Below, one piece after another: positions 28,038 to 36,444 of a stretch of 64,000 bases of DNA. The position numbers were made by a program, and so were the translations under genes. The notes below the pieces were generated by a model. It was not told the origin of the DNA and made no database searches. It was given only the letters and a program-made list of their open reading frames with translations. The stretch's first letter is position 1. Each line of letters opens with the position of its first letter. Origin of the DNA: Actinomycetales bacterium (GTDB lineage: Bacteria > Actinomycetota > Actinomycetes > Actinomycetales > Dermatophilaceae); assembly GCA_016715285.1 (NCBI GenBank), contig JADKAO010000002.1, positions 1 to 64,000 on the forward strand. The letters are read 5' to 3'.

Positions 28038-29495
28038 ATGCCAGGTCAGCTCGCCACGCCCAGTCACACCGGGTATGCCGTCCGCACCACGACCCTGCCC
28101 AGCGCGGCCGGGCGCCCCATCCCACCTGATGTATTGGATCGGTTGCGCTCGATCGTCGGGGGTGACCATGTCCTCGTCACCGATGGCGACGTTGAGCCCT
28201 TTGCCCGCGACGCCACTCCCCTCTTCCGGGCTCGACCTGGGTGTGTCGTGCTGCCTGCCACGACCGGCGAGGTATCGGCGATTCTGCGGATGGCGACTGA
28301 GCACGGCATACCGGTCACTCCCCGGGGTGCGGGCTCAAACCTGGCGGCTGCCACCATCCCTGAGCACGGCGGCATCGTCCTGGTCCTGACCCGGATGACC
28401 GCGCTCAAGGAGATCAGCGGCGACGAACTTCTCGCCGTCGTCGAGGCTGGCGTCACCACCGCCGAGCTCGCGGATGCCTGCGCGGCGAAGGGGCTGCTCT
28501 ATGCGCCCGACCCGGGGTCCCGCACGGTGTCGACGGTCGCGGGCAATGTCGCGATGTGCGCGGGCGGGTTGCGCGGACTGAAGTACGGCGTCACCCGCAA
28601 CTATGTGCTCGGGCTGGAAGCGGTCCTTCCCACGGGCGAGGTCATCCGCACGGGCGGCCGGCTGTGGAAGGACGTTGCGGGCTATGACCTCACCCGATTG
28701 CTCACCGGGTCTGAGGGCACGCTTGCCGTGATCACTGAGGTGACGGTCGCGCTGCTGCCGATGCCGGCCGTCGCGCGCACGGGGGTGGCGTACTTCGACA
28801 GCCTCGCCGATGCCTCGCGCGCCGTCGCTGGGGTGATTCACGACGGGATCGTGCCGGCGACGCTGGAGTTCCTCGACAACCGGTGCATCAACGCGGTGGA
28901 GGACTTCGCGAAGTTGGGCTTGGACCGTCAGGCTGGCGCGCTGCTGCTGTTTGGCGACGACGGGACTGCCGAGGCTGTGGAGCGCTCGCTGTCGCTCATG
29001 GCGAGCACGTGCGAGCGCATCGGGGCGCGAGGCGTGACCATGGCTCGGGATATTGCCGAGTCTGATGCCTTGCTCACGGCTCGTCGGTGCTCGCTCCCTG
29101 CGCTCGCGCGGCTCGCCCCGATCACGATGCTTGAGGACGCGACCGTCCCGCGGCCGCGCCTCGCCGAGATGGTCGACCGGATCGATGCCATCGCCGTGCG
29201 GCACAACGTCGTCTGCGCGACCTTTGGGCATGCCGGCGACGGCAACCTCCACCCGACGATCGTGTTCGACCCCGACGACGGGGACGCGAGACACCGGGCC
29301 GAGGCGGCATTCAGTGACGTCTTTGACGCCGCCATCGAGCTCGGGGGCACCATCACCGGCGAACACGGCGTCGGCGCTGCCAAGCGCCCTTATCTCGAGC
29401 GTCGGCTCGGGGCCGATCAGATGGCGTTGTTGCGTCGCCTTAAGGCAGCCTTTGACCCGGCTGGCATCCTCAACCCCGGCAAGCTCGGCTCATGA
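28038..29495 (+). CDS. glcD: FAD-linked 2-hydroxyacid oxidase (glycolate oxidase GlcD-like), 485 aa
   Basis: Cytosolic or membrane-associated flavoprotein of the GlcD/LldD2 group oxidising glycolate or lactate. It starts at ATG 28038, with GAAGGGAG upstream. An FAD_binding_4 (PCMH) domain covers about residues 50-230: PGCVVLPATTGEVSAIL, TPRGAGSNLAAA, PDPGSRTVSTVAGNVAMCAG, KYGVTRNYVLGLEAVLPTG. The FAD-oxidase C-terminal domain follows, with ATFGHAGDGNLHPTI and ITGEHGVGAAKRPYL (metal/flavin-site His residues) and the end AAFDPAGILNPGKL. The stop overlaps glcF by 4 bases (ATGA), so the two are translated together. The substrate (glycolate or D-lactate) cannot be fixed from sequence. Confidence 0.92.
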   Translation: MPGQLATPSHTGYAVRTTTLPSAAGRPIPPDVLDRLRSIVGGDHVLVTDGDVEPFARDATPLFRARPGCVVLPATTGEVSAILRMATEHGIPVTPRGAGSNLAAATIPEHGGIVLVLTRMTALKEISGDELLAVVEAGVTTAELADACAAKGLLYAPDPGSRTVSTVAGNVAMCAGGLRGLKYGVTRNYVLGLEAVLPTGEVIRTGGRLWKDVAGYDLTRLLTGSEGTLAVITEVTVALLPMPAVARTGVAYFDSLADASRAVAGVIHDGIVPATLEFLDNRCINAVEDFAKLGLDRQAGALLLFGDDGTAEAVERSLSLMASTCERIGARGVTMARDIAESDALLTARRCSLPALARLAPITMLEDATVPRPRLAEMVDRIDAIAVRHNVVCATFGHAGDGNLHPTIVFDPDDGDARHRAEAAFSDVFDAAIELGGTITGEHGVGAAKRPYLERRLGADQMALLRRLKAAFDPAGILNPGKLGS

Positions 29496-30592
29496 GCGAG
29501 CAGCCTGCCGCTGCCCCGCGCGAGATCTTTGACAAAGACCTGCTCGCGGCGTGCATCTCGTGTGGCTTCTGTCTGCCGGCCTGCCCCACGTATTCCATCA
29601 CCAAGCTCGAAAACTCTTCTCCCCGTGGCCGAATCACGCTCATGCGCGCCTTGCAGGAGGGTCGCCTCGACGAGGACGACCCCACTCTGCAAGAGCAAGC
29701 TGGCCTCTGTCTCGGGTGCCGTGCCTGCGAGACGGTCTGCCCGGCGGGGGTCAAATACGGCGAGTTATTGGAGCAGTGGCGCGACCACCAGTGGCGCGGA
29801 CGGCATACCCCTGTGTTGGCTGGCGGTTTGCGCGCTGGGGTGCGCATCACACCCGCCCTGATCGCGGGTGGGATGGTCCGGCTCGCCGCGCGCCAGACCG
29901 GTGCGGCCGACCCAACCCGACCGCACGTGATGCTCGGGTGCCTGGAGCGGTCGCTCTATCCCAAGGTGAGCAAGGCCGTGGTGCGGCTCATCCCCGAGGC
30001 AGACGTGCCATCGGGCCAGGGCTGTTGCGGCGCGCTGCACGCGCACAATGGCAACTCGGTTGAGGCCGCGCGCATGGCCGCCGCGCTCGGCGACGCCATG
30101 CCGGGCACGATCGTGTCGACGTCCGGTGGGTGCGCGGCATACCTCGATCATCAGCTCGGGCACGGCCGGGTGCAGGAACTGTCGCAGTTCCTCGCCGCCC
30201 GCTGGGAGGCCGACCCGTCGAGTATGCCGCCCCTGCGCACTATCACCTCGCGAGGTCGGACCGCTCGGGTCGGGCTTAAGGATTCGTGCCAGCTGCGCAA
30301 CGGGATGGGAGTGACCGCACAACCGCGCGCGCTCATCGCGAAGGTGGCTGACTACATCGAATTGCCTTCTGCTGGAACGTGTTGCGGCGGCGCTGGGACA
30401 TATTCGATGCTGCAACCGGAGATGAGCCAGAAGGTGCTCTCACCGACCTTGGAGCAGGCGCGCGACCTCGATCTGGACTATCTCGTGTCGCTGAATGTTG
30501 TCTGTCATCGGCAGCTTGTCGCTGGGGTCAAGCGGGCCCGCCTGCGGGTTAAGGTCATCCACCTTGCCGAGCTCTTAGAGCTTGCCCTCTGA
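29492..30592 (+). CDS. glcF: Iron-sulfur subunit of glycolate/lactate oxidase (GlcF-like), 366 aa
   Basis: Electron-transfer partner of GlcD. Two 4Fe-4S motifs lie near the N-terminus: CISCGFCLPACPTYS (about residues 17-31) and CLGCRACETVCPAG (about 74-87). Two CCG domains follow: GQGCCGALHAHNGNSVEAAR and, near the C-terminus, AGTCCGGAGTYSMLQPEMS, each with preceding Cys ligands (MLGCLERS; LKDSCQLRNG). GlcF works at the membrane, passing electrons to quinone. ATG 29492 overlaps the glcD stop. A terminator follows 17 bases after the end. Confidence 0.93.
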   Translation: MSEQPAAAPREIFDKDLLAACISCGFCLPACPTYSITKLENSSPRGRITLMRALQEGRLDEDDPTLQEQAGLCLGCRACETVCPAGVKYGELLEQWRDHQWRGRHTPVLAGGLRAGVRITPALIAGGMVRLAARQTGAADPTRPHVMLGCLERSLYPKVSKAVVRLIPEADVPSGQGCCGALHAHNGNSVEAARMAAALGDAMPGTIVSTSGGCAAYLDHQLGHGRVQELSQFLAARWEADPSSMPPLRTITSRGRTARVGLKDSCQLRNGMGVTAQPRALIAKVADYIELPSAGTCCGGAGTYSMLQPEMSQKVLSPTLEQARDLDLDYLVSLNVVCHRQLVAGVKRARLRVKVIHLAELLELAL

Positions 30593-30608
30593 CCTGAGGC
30601 CGCACGCG

Positions 30609-30650
30609 CGAGAGCCCCACCGCGGATGCGCGATGGGGCCCTCGAGTTTT
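30609..30650 (+). terminator. Terminator after glcDF, facing rplL
   Basis: The stem cgagagccccaccgcg / cgcgatggggccctcg with a 3-5 base loop and minor mismatches is followed by AGTTTT on the plus strand. It lies between convergent glcF and rplL and may serve both. Confidence 0.75.
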
Positions 30651-30663
30651 GTGAAGCGTTAGA

Positions 30664-31050
30664 TCACTTGAGCTCGACGGTGGCGCCGGCAGCCTCAAGC
30701 TGCTCCTTGGCCTTGTCGGCCGCGGCCTTGTCGACCTTCTCGAGGACGGGCTTGGGGGCGCCATCCACGAGGTCCTTGGCTTCCTTGAGGCCGAGCGACG
30801 TGAGGGCGCGGACCTCCTTGATGACCTGGATCTTCTTGTCACCAGCGGCCATGAGGACGACGTCAAACTCGTCCTTCTCTTCCTCGACCGGAGCAGCGTC
30901 GCCCGCGGGGGCCCCCGCAGCGGCAACGGCAACCGGAGCGGCCGCGGTGACGCCGAAGGTCTCTTCGAACTGCTTGACGAACTCGGAGAGCTCGATCAGG
31001 GTCATCTCCTTGAAGGCTTCAAGGAGCTCTTCGGTGCTGAGCTTCGCCAT
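30664..31050 (-). CDS. rplL: 50S ribosomal protein L7/L12, 128 aa
   Basis: Stalk protein that recruits translational GTPases. The N-terminal dimerisation domain begins MAKLSTEELLEAFKEMTLIE. An Ala/Pro/Gly-rich hinge is at about residues 38-52, and the C-terminal domain has EFDVVLMAAGDKKIQVIKEV and LGLKEAKDLVDGAP. Standard length. It follows rplJ by 66 bases in the normal rplJ-rplL order. Confidence 0.98.
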   Translation of the reverse strand: MAKLSTEELLEAFKEMTLIELSEFVKQFEETFGVTAAAPVAVAAAGAPAGDAAPVEEEKDEFDVVLMAAGDKKIQVIKEVRALTSLGLKEAKDLVDGAPKPVLEKVDKAAADKAKEQLEAAGATVELK

Positions 31051-31116
31051 GTGAGGCGTTCCTTCCTAATCTGTGCCGTGAGTGGCGTGTGTGATGGATC
31101 GGTCTGAGCGCGCGGC

Positions 31117-31797
31117 TCAGGCCTGGTCGCCACCCGTGGCGACGTCTTCGGTGGGTGCGTCCTGCACATCGGCAGACTCGCTGTCTTGCACGGGCTGCTC
31201 GTCCGCGGGGGCATCGGCAGCGCTGTCCTGCACGGTGCTGTCTTGCGGTGCGCTGTCTTGCGGGGCATCGGCCACAGGGCCGGACTCCGCAACCTTGGCG
31301 CGCAGCGCGTCGACCGTCCGCGCAGCCTGCGAGAGCGGGGCCGCGAAGAGGTAGACCGCCTTGCTGAGCGAGGCCTGAAGGGCCCCAGCCAGCTTGGCTA
31401 GGAGAACCTCGCGGGACTCGAGGTCCGCGAGCTTCTTGATGTCGTCAGCAGTGAGCGGCTTGCCGTCGAGCAGGCCGGCCTTGATGACGAGCAGGGGGTG
31501 AGCCTTGGTGAAGTCCCGCAGCTTCTTGGCCGTCTCGACCGCGTCACCCGTGACGAAGACGATGGCCGACGGGCCGCTGAACATGCCGTCAAAGGCCGAA
31601 ACTCCGGCCTCCTTCGCAGCAAGCTCAGTGAGGGTGTTCTTCACCACGGCGTAGGTCGCGTGTTCGCGGATGGACGTCCGCAGCTCGGTGAGCTGCTTGA
31701 CCGACAGTCCACGGTATTCCGTGAGCACGGCCGCACCCGAGTTGCGGAAGTTGTCCGCGAGCTCGGCGATGGTTGCTGCCTTGGCGGCGGTAGCCAT
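31117..31797 (-). CDS. rplJ: 50S ribosomal protein L10 with an acidic C-terminal extension, 226 aa
   Basis: Base of the ribosomal stalk, binding 23S rRNA and L7/L12 dimers. The core (about residues 1-175) is typical: ELADNFRNSGAAVLTEYRGL, VKNTLTELAAKEAG, LLDGKPLTADDIKKLADLES, then the C-terminal helix that carries L12. After residue about 178 there is an unusual tail of some 50 residues, rich in Asp, Gln, Ala and Ser, with repeats of the type APQDS/VQDS. Bacterial L10 usually ends near 165-180. GGAGG lies just upstream of ATG 31797. Confidence 0.96.
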   Translation of the reverse strand: MATAAKAATIAELADNFRNSGAAVLTEYRGLSVKQLTELRTSIREHATYAVVKNTLTELAAKEAGVSAFDGMFSGPSAIVFVTGDAVETAKKLRDFTKAHPLLVIKAGLLDGKPLTADDIKKLADLESREVLLAKLAGALQASLSKAVYLFAAPLSQAARTVDALRAKVAESGPVADAPQDSAPQDSTVQDSAADAPADEQPVQDSESADVQDAPTEDVATGGDQA

Positions 31798-31878
31798 CGG
31801 GCCTCCTTTGCGTAGCGTTGCGCCGGCGAAGACCCCCGGACACGAGAGCAGCCCCGGCGCAGGCGCACGGGGCTGGTG

Positions 31879-31908
31879 ACGGCATACAAGCTCACGCTCG
31901 TATGCCGT
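31879..31908. promoter_or_regulatory. Hairpin of inverted octamers in the rplJ leader
   Basis: ACGGCATAC at 31879 and GTATGCCGT at 31900 form a 9-bp stem with a 12-base loop, 81 bases upstream of rplJ. In other bacteria L10-L12 autoregulates through this leader, so a hairpin here could matter. No L10 kink-turn site was established by eye. Confidence 0.4.
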
Positions 31909-32007
31909 GAAGCACGTGTCCTGCGCAGGTCGCCCGCGTCATGCGGAGCCTTCGGACTTCTCACCCAGGTGGGCGGGGAGTCGACCGGCGGTCATTGGTC
32001 AACGGGC

Positions 32008-32037
32008 ATCCTACGCTGCGAGCTCGACACCACCCAA
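32008..32037 (-). promoter_or_regulatory. Candidate rplJL promoter
   Basis: On the minus strand TTGGGT (32037-32032) and TAGGAT (32013-32008) are separated by 18 bases. The leader would be about 200 bases long. It sits directly beyond the oxyR stop at 32049. Confidence 0.45.
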
Positions 32038-32048
32038 ATCAGCGGCCC

Positions 32049-32975
32049 TCAGAGGGGATGAACGACGTCGCCGGGCACCGTGCGCAACACATGCGCGATC
32101 TCGGGGAGCATGTCCCGGAAAACGCTGGTGCGGCGCCATACGAGCGCGATATCGCGGTGCGGGGCCGGGTCTCGGAAGGCGCGGAGCGCGATCGCCGGCG
32201 ACGGCGCGACTGGCGGACGCACCGCGAGCAACGGCAGCAGGGTCACCCCAGCTCCGGCGGCGACCATGTTGCGCAGGGTTTCGAGGCTCGTCGCTCGGAA
32301 GCCGTCCCGCTCCCCCACTCCCGCGAGCTGACACACAGCGAGGGCTTGGTCGCGCAGACAGTGGCCTTCGGTGAGGAGCAGGACGCGCTCGTCGTGCAGG
32401 ACGTCGATGCTGATCGGCGCTTGCTCCGAGCCATCCGAAGCGCCCACGGCGAGCGGATGGTTGGCCGGCACTGCCAGGACGAAGTCCTCGCGGAAGAGCA
32501 ACTCGGTGTGCAAGGTGTCGTCATCGACCGGCAGCGCGAGCACCGCGGCGTCGAGTCGGCCGGTGCGCAACTGCTCGATGAGCACGGCTGACTTCTCTTC
32601 CGTGAGCAGCAACTCCAGGTCTGGCAGTCGGTCGCGCAACGTGGGGACCACGTGTGGGAAGAGGTAGGGCGCGATCGTTGGGAAGGCGCCTAGTCTCAGC
32701 TGCCCGGCGCGAGGATCTTGCGCATGGCGAGCCACCCCACGAATGGCGTCGGCTTCATCAAGGACGGTCCGCGCGTGCGCGACAACCTGTTCCCCGACCG
32801 CTGTCAGGAGCACCGCGCGGGGGCTGCGCTCCAGGAGCTCAGCCCCCAACTCGGTCTCCAGCTTCTTGACCTGCGTTGACAACGTCGGCTGGCTGACGAA
32901 ACATGCCTCGGCTGCGCGGCCGAAGTGGCGATGGTCAGCCAGCGCGACGAGGTACTGCAGATCGCGAAGGTTCAT
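32049..32975 (-). CDS. oxyR: LysR-family hydrogen-peroxide regulator OxyR, 308 aa
   Basis: The N-terminal winged HTH reads MNLRDLQYLVALADHRHFGR then AAEACFVSQPTLSTQVKKLE. The effector domain carries the two redox cysteines in LLTEGHCLRDQALAVCQL with the eight-residue spacing of the OxyR C199-C208 pair, so this is a true OxyR rather than another LysR protein. ATG 32975 overlaps the ahpF stop by 4 bases. It is therefore expressed with the peroxidase genes it should control. Regulation is by disulfide formation under peroxide. Confidence 0.93.
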   Translation of the reverse strand: MNLRDLQYLVALADHRHFGRAAEACFVSQPTLSTQVKKLETELGAELLERSPRAVLLTAVGEQVVAHARTVLDEADAIRGVARHAQDPRAGQLRLGAFPTIAPYLFPHVVPTLRDRLPDLELLLTEEKSAVLIEQLRTGRLDAAVLALPVDDDTLHTELLFREDFVLAVPANHPLAVGASDGSEQAPISIDVLHDERVLLLTEGHCLRDQALAVCQLAGVGERDGFRATSLETLRNMVAAGAGVTLLPLLAVRPPVAPSPAIALRAFRDPAPHRDIALVWRRTSVFRDMLPEIAHVLRTVPGDVVHPL

Positions 32976-34555
32976 GAGACAGCGACGGCCTCCTCGGCAG
33001 GAGCACTCGTGCGGATGAGGTGGTCGAAGGCGCTCAAGGCCGCTGTCGCCCCAGCACCCAGGCTGATGACGATCTGCTTGTAAGGCACCGTGGTGCAGTC
33101 GCCGGCGGCGAAGACGCCGTGGGCTGAGGTGGCGCCGCGCTCGTCGATGACGATCTCCTTGCGGGGCGAGAGCGTGACGGCCTCGCCCAGCCATTCGGTG
33201 TTGGGCAGTAGCCCGATCTGGACGAAGACGCCTTCGAGATCCACGTGCTTGATCGTGCCCGTGGCGCGCTCCTCGTAATCCAACCCGGTGACCTGCTCAC
33301 CATTGCCGAGGACTTGGGTGGTCTTGGCGCCGAGGATGACGTCCACGTTGGGCAGGCTGTGCAGCTTGCGCACGAGCACCGCATCGGCGCGGAGTTCGTC
33401 GAGGAACTCGATGACGGTCACGTGGCCGACGACGCCGGCGAGGTCGATGGCGGCCTCGATGCCGGAATTGCCGCCGCCGATAACCGCGACCCGCTTGCCC
33501 TTGAAGAGCGGCCCATCACAGTGCGGACAGAAGGTGACACCCTTGTTGCGGTATTCCTGCTCACCGGGCACACCCATCTCGCGCCAGCGTGCACCGGTCG
33601 AGATGATGACCGAACGAGCTTGCAGCGCAGCACCATTGGCCAAGGTGACCGTTGCGAGGCCGCCCGGCTCCGCGGCCGGCGTCAACGACTTGGCCCGCTG
33701 GAACTCCATGACGTCAACCTCGTAGGAGCGCACGTGCTCCTCAAGCGCGCCAGCGAGCTTGGGGCCTTCGGTGTGCTGGACCGAGATGAAGTTCTCAATC
33801 GACATGGTGTCCATGACCTGGCCGCCGAACCGCTCCACGACAACACCCGTGCGGATCCCCTTGCGGGACGCATAGATAGCCGCCGCCGACCCAGCCGGTC
33901 CGCCACCTACGACGAGCACGTCAAAGGGGTCCTTGGCCGCAAGCGCAGCAGCCTCGCGCTCCTCCGCGCCCGAGTCGAGCTTGCGGACGATCTCTTCCAG
34001 GGTCATCCGGCCTTGGCCGAAGAGCTTGCCGTTGCGGTAGACCGTCGGCACCGCAAGGACCTTGCGCTCCTCGATCTCATTCTGGAAGGCCCCGCCCTCG
34101 ATCGTGACGTGGGTGATCTTGGGGTTGAGCACGCTCATCGCGTTGAGCGCCTGCACCACGTCCGGACAGTTCTGACAGGTCAGCGACATGTAGGTCTCGA
34201 AGTGGTGCTCCCCCGGGAGATTGCGCACCTGCTCGGCAACCTCGTCGGAGACCTTGGGCGCGACCCCGCCAACCTGAAGCAACGCGAGGACGAGTGAGGT
34301 GAACTCATGCCCGAGCGGCACCCCCGCGAAGCGCACGGCAATATCCGTGCCGACGCGGCGGATCGCGAACGACGGCTTGCGGTCGTCGTCGCCGCTCGTC
34401 ACGGTGATCTTGTCCGAGAGGGCAGCGATCTCCGTGAGGAGTTCTCGGGTCTGCGCGCTGGCTTGGCTTTCGTTGAGGCTGGCTTCGAGCTCGACCGGCA
34501 GGGTGACGCGCTCGAGGTAGGTCTTGAGGGTGGCGGTAAGGGTGGCGTCGAGCAT
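32972..34555 (-). CDS. ahpF: Alkyl hydroperoxide reductase flavoprotein subunit AhpF, 527 aa
   Basis: NADH-dependent disulfide reductase that recharges AhpC. The N-terminal double-thioredoxin domain (about 1-195) has its redox pair in LTCQNCPDVVQALN. The thioredoxin-reductase part starts VLVVGGGPAGSAAAIYASRK (FAD site), the active disulfide is TFCPHCDGPLFKG, the NADH site is VAVIGGGNSGIEAAIDLAG, and the FAD C-terminal motif is GVFAAGDCTTVPYKQ. Length is typical of AhpF and too long for TrxB. It lies downstream of ahpC behind a hairpin that may set the C:F ratio. Confidence 0.95.
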   Translation of the reverse strand: MLDATLTATLKTYLERVTLPVELEASLNESQASAQTRELLTEIAALSDKITVTSGDDDRKPSFAIRRVGTDIAVRFAGVPLGHEFTSLVLALLQVGGVAPKVSDEVAEQVRNLPGEHHFETYMSLTCQNCPDVVQALNAMSVLNPKITHVTIEGGAFQNEIEERKVLAVPTVYRNGKLFGQGRMTLEEIVRKLDSGAEEREAAALAAKDPFDVLVVGGGPAGSAAAIYASRKGIRTGVVVERFGGQVMDTMSIENFISVQHTEGPKLAGALEEHVRSYEVDVMEFQRAKSLTPAAEPGGLATVTLANGAALQARSVIISTGARWREMGVPGEQEYRNKGVTFCPHCDGPLFKGKRVAVIGGGNSGIEAAIDLAGVVGHVTVIEFLDELRADAVLVRKLHSLPNVDVILGAKTTQVLGNGEQVTGLDYEERATGTIKHVDLEGVFVQIGLLPNTEWLGEAVTLSPRKEIVIDERGATSAHGVFAAGDCTTVPYKQIVISLGAGATAALSAFDHLIRTSAPAEEAVAVS

Positions 34556-34617
34556 CGTCAGAACTCCTGGAAAGGCCGGGCGGCGGTGTTAAAAGCGTTG
34601 CGGGGCAGGCAGATATG

Positions 34618-34653
34618 GGTATGCCGGGTGCGGAAGTCCGCACCCGGCATACC
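34618..34653 (-). terminator. Octamer-pair hairpin between ahpC and ahpF
   Basis: A perfect stem of 16-17 bp (ggtatgccgggtgcgga and complement) with a 2-4 base loop, placed 30 bases after the ahpC stop and 63 bases before ahpF. No T run follows, suggesting partial termination or RNA processing so that ahpC outnumbers ahpF. Confidence 0.65.
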
Positions 34654-34682
34654 TCATGCAGTGCGCGAGAGGTGCGAGAAAC

Positions 34683-35246
34683 TCAGATCTTGCCGACGAG
34701 GTCCAGTGACGGGGCGAGCGTGGTCGAGCCCTCTTCCCACTTGGCCGGGCAGACCTCACCCGGGTGGTTGCGGACGTACTGCGCGGCCTTGACCTTGCGG
34801 ACCAGCTCGGCGGCGTTGCGGCCGACGCCCTCACAGGTGACTTCCATGATCTGGATGACACCGTCGGGGTCGATCACGAAGGTGCCGCGGTCGGCCAGGC
34901 CCTGGCCTTCACGCATGACCTTGAAGTTGCTCGTGATCGTGCCGGTCGGGTCTCCGACCATGTAGTAGTCGATCTTGCCGATCGTCTCGGACGAGTCGTG
35001 CCACGCCTTGTGCGTGAAGTGGGTGTCGGTCGAGACCGAGTAGACCTCGACGTCCATGGCCTTGAGCTCGGCGTAGTGGTCGGCCATGTCGCCCAGCTCG
35101 GTCGGGCAGACGAACGTGAAGTCGGCCGGGTAGAAGAAGACGACGGACCACTTGCCCTTGAGGTCAGCGTCGCTGACGTCGACAAACTTGCCGCTCTTGA
35201 ACGCGGTTGCCTCGAACGGCTTGATCTCGGACCCAATGAGTGCCAT
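34683..35246 (-). CDS. ahpC: Peroxiredoxin AhpC, 187 aa
   Basis: Two-Cys peroxiredoxin that reduces H2O2 and alkyl hydroperoxides. Starting at ATG 35246 (MALIGSEIKPFEATAFKSGK) behind GAGGTG, the peroxidatic Cys is in YPADFTFVCPTELGDMADHY and the resolving Cys in HPGEVCPAKWEEGS near the C-terminus, as in the AhpC/Prx1 group that pairs with AhpF. It is first in the ahpC-ahpF-oxyR set. Promoter and likely OxyR sites lie about 100 bases upstream. Confidence 0.97.
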   Translation of the reverse strand: MALIGSEIKPFEATAFKSGKFVDVSDADLKGKWSVVFFYPADFTFVCPTELGDMADHYAELKAMDVEVYSVSTDTHFTHKAWHDSSETIGKIDYYMVGDPTGTITSNFKVMREGQGLADRGTFVIDPDGVIQIMEVTCEGVGRNAAELVRKVKAAQYVRNHPGEVCPAKWEEGSTTLAPSLDLVGKI

Positions 35247-35341
35247 GGGCGGGTGCACCTCGCAGCTTTCGTGATGTGTCGTACAGACGGTCAGAAGGGC
35301 ATGATCGGCCACGGTCAAGCTGATGCCGGGCGTCTCACGCG

Positions 35342-35384
35342 ATAGACAGTCTATATCACTTTGGCCTATTTCCCAAGCCACTAT
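35342..35384 (-). promoter_or_regulatory. ahpC promoter with probable OxyR boxes
   Basis: On the minus strand TTGGGA (35376-35371) and TAGACT (35353-35348) are 17 bases apart. The -10 is inside a perfect palindrome atagacagtctat (35342-35354). CTAT tetrads begin at 35351, 35366 and 35381, exactly 15 bases apart. ATAG/CTAT tetrads are the core of known OxyR sites, though the classic spacing differs. Confidence 0.5.
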
Positions 35385-35411
35385 CAATCGCTTGTTTGGA
35401 TGCTCACCATT

Positions 35412-35449
35412 GCTGCCGTCAATGAGACCGGCGTCTCATTGACGGCAGC
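35412..35449 (-). terminator. Hairpin after the lipoprotein gene
   Basis: A perfect 17-bp stem (gctgccgtcaatgagac) with a 4-base loop begins 18 bases past the lipoprotein stop on the minus strand. There is no clear T run. Confidence 0.65.
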
Positions 35450-35466
35450 GTCAGTGCCTTTCGAGA

Positions 35467-36270
35467 TCAGGCGCCGGGCATCTTCAGGGTGCCGACCTGG
35501 TCGGCCGGAGGGGCCGTAATCGTGACCGGTGCACCCCAGTCCGAGTACTTCACCTCCACGGTGATCCCCGAGGTCACCACGGTCGATTTCGCTGGCCGGT
35601 TTTGGTCATCGAGCCACAGGTCGACCGTCTGGTTGATGGGAGCAACGGTCGGCGACACAGTCACCATGACGTTGGTGAGCTTGTAGTGCCGGAGCCCGCC
35701 GGAGCTGTCGACGAGCGTCGCGGTCGACCCCTTGTAGATCTCGAGCGCGGCCCGCACATCAGAGGACTGCTTCATCGATGACGCCATCTGCTTGCTGAAG
35801 GCGTCGGTGGCATTGGGGTCGAGCTTGACCCAGGGCTTGCCGCTCGAGGCGAAGAGGGAGCTCTTGATGTAGCCCACCCCGTCAACGGAGATGATTTCCA
35901 TCTGCTGACCGGCAATTCCCATCGTCGCCTGGACGTTGATCGTGGTGCCAGAGACCGCGAACTTGGAGACCGTGTTCATCGCGCCAGCGCCCGCGGTGGC
36001 GCCCCCTCCTGTCGTCGACATCGTCATGGTCCCGCTGCCAGCCTTCATCATGGCGTCGGTCATCTTCGACACGAGCGTGGTCCCGTCGATGACCTTGTCT
36101 GCCGCAGCTACGGCAGGGGTGCTCACGGCAGGGGTGCTGTCCCCAGCCGATGTCACCGGAGCGGTCGCCGGAGCGGTCGCCGTGCTCGATCCACAGCCTG
36201 CGAGCGCAAGTGCGGACGAGAGCGCGACAGCGCAGACAAGCGAGGACTTCTTGGACGAGAAAACGTTCAC
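35467..36270 (-). CDS. LppX/LprG-like lipoprotein, 267 aa
   Basis: ATG 36270 starts a lipoprotein signal with lipobox LALAGC at about residue 25. A Ser/Thr/Ala/Pro-rich linker runs to about 60. The mature part (LVSKMTDAMMKAGSGTMTMS, GQQMEIISVDGVGYIKSSLF, QTVDLWLDDQNRPAKST) follows the pattern of the LppX/LprAFG or LolA-like fold, a beta-sheet cradle for lipids found in actinobacterial envelope proteins. The precise ligand is unknown. It is a separate unit between ahpC and rplA, with a hairpin on each side. Confidence 0.65.
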   Translation of the reverse strand: MNVFSSKKSSLVCAVALSSALALAGCGSSTATAPATAPVTSAGDSTPAVSTPAVAAADKVIDGTTLVSKMTDAMMKAGSGTMTMSTTGGGATAGAGAMNTVSKFAVSGTTINVQATMGIAGQQMEIISVDGVGYIKSSLFASSGKPWVKLDPNATDAFSKQMASSMKQSSDVRAALEIYKGSTATLVDSSGGLRHYKLTNVMVTVSPTVAPINQTVDLWLDDQNRPAKSTVVTSGITVEVKYSDWGAPVTITAPPADQVGTLKMPGA

Positions 36271-36379
36271 GGCATACCCCCGAATGAGCAGTGCGAGTGC
36301 GGAACCAAACGCACTAACCGTAGCTGTCCGCGAGCAATCCCCGCGAATTCGTCCCAGCCACGTCCTTCCTCAACAAGAC

Positions 36380-36413
36380 CGCGCCCGACCACCAGTGAGG
36401 GTGGTCGGGCGCG
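36380..36413 (-). terminator. Terminator after rplKA
   Basis: A perfect 14-bp GC stem (cgcgcccgaccacc) with loop agtgag lies 31 bases past the rplA stop and is followed on the minus strand by GTCTTGTTG. Confidence 0.75.
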
Positions 36414-36444
36414 GGAAGCCGCATGGCGGCACGAGGCCGGGGGA

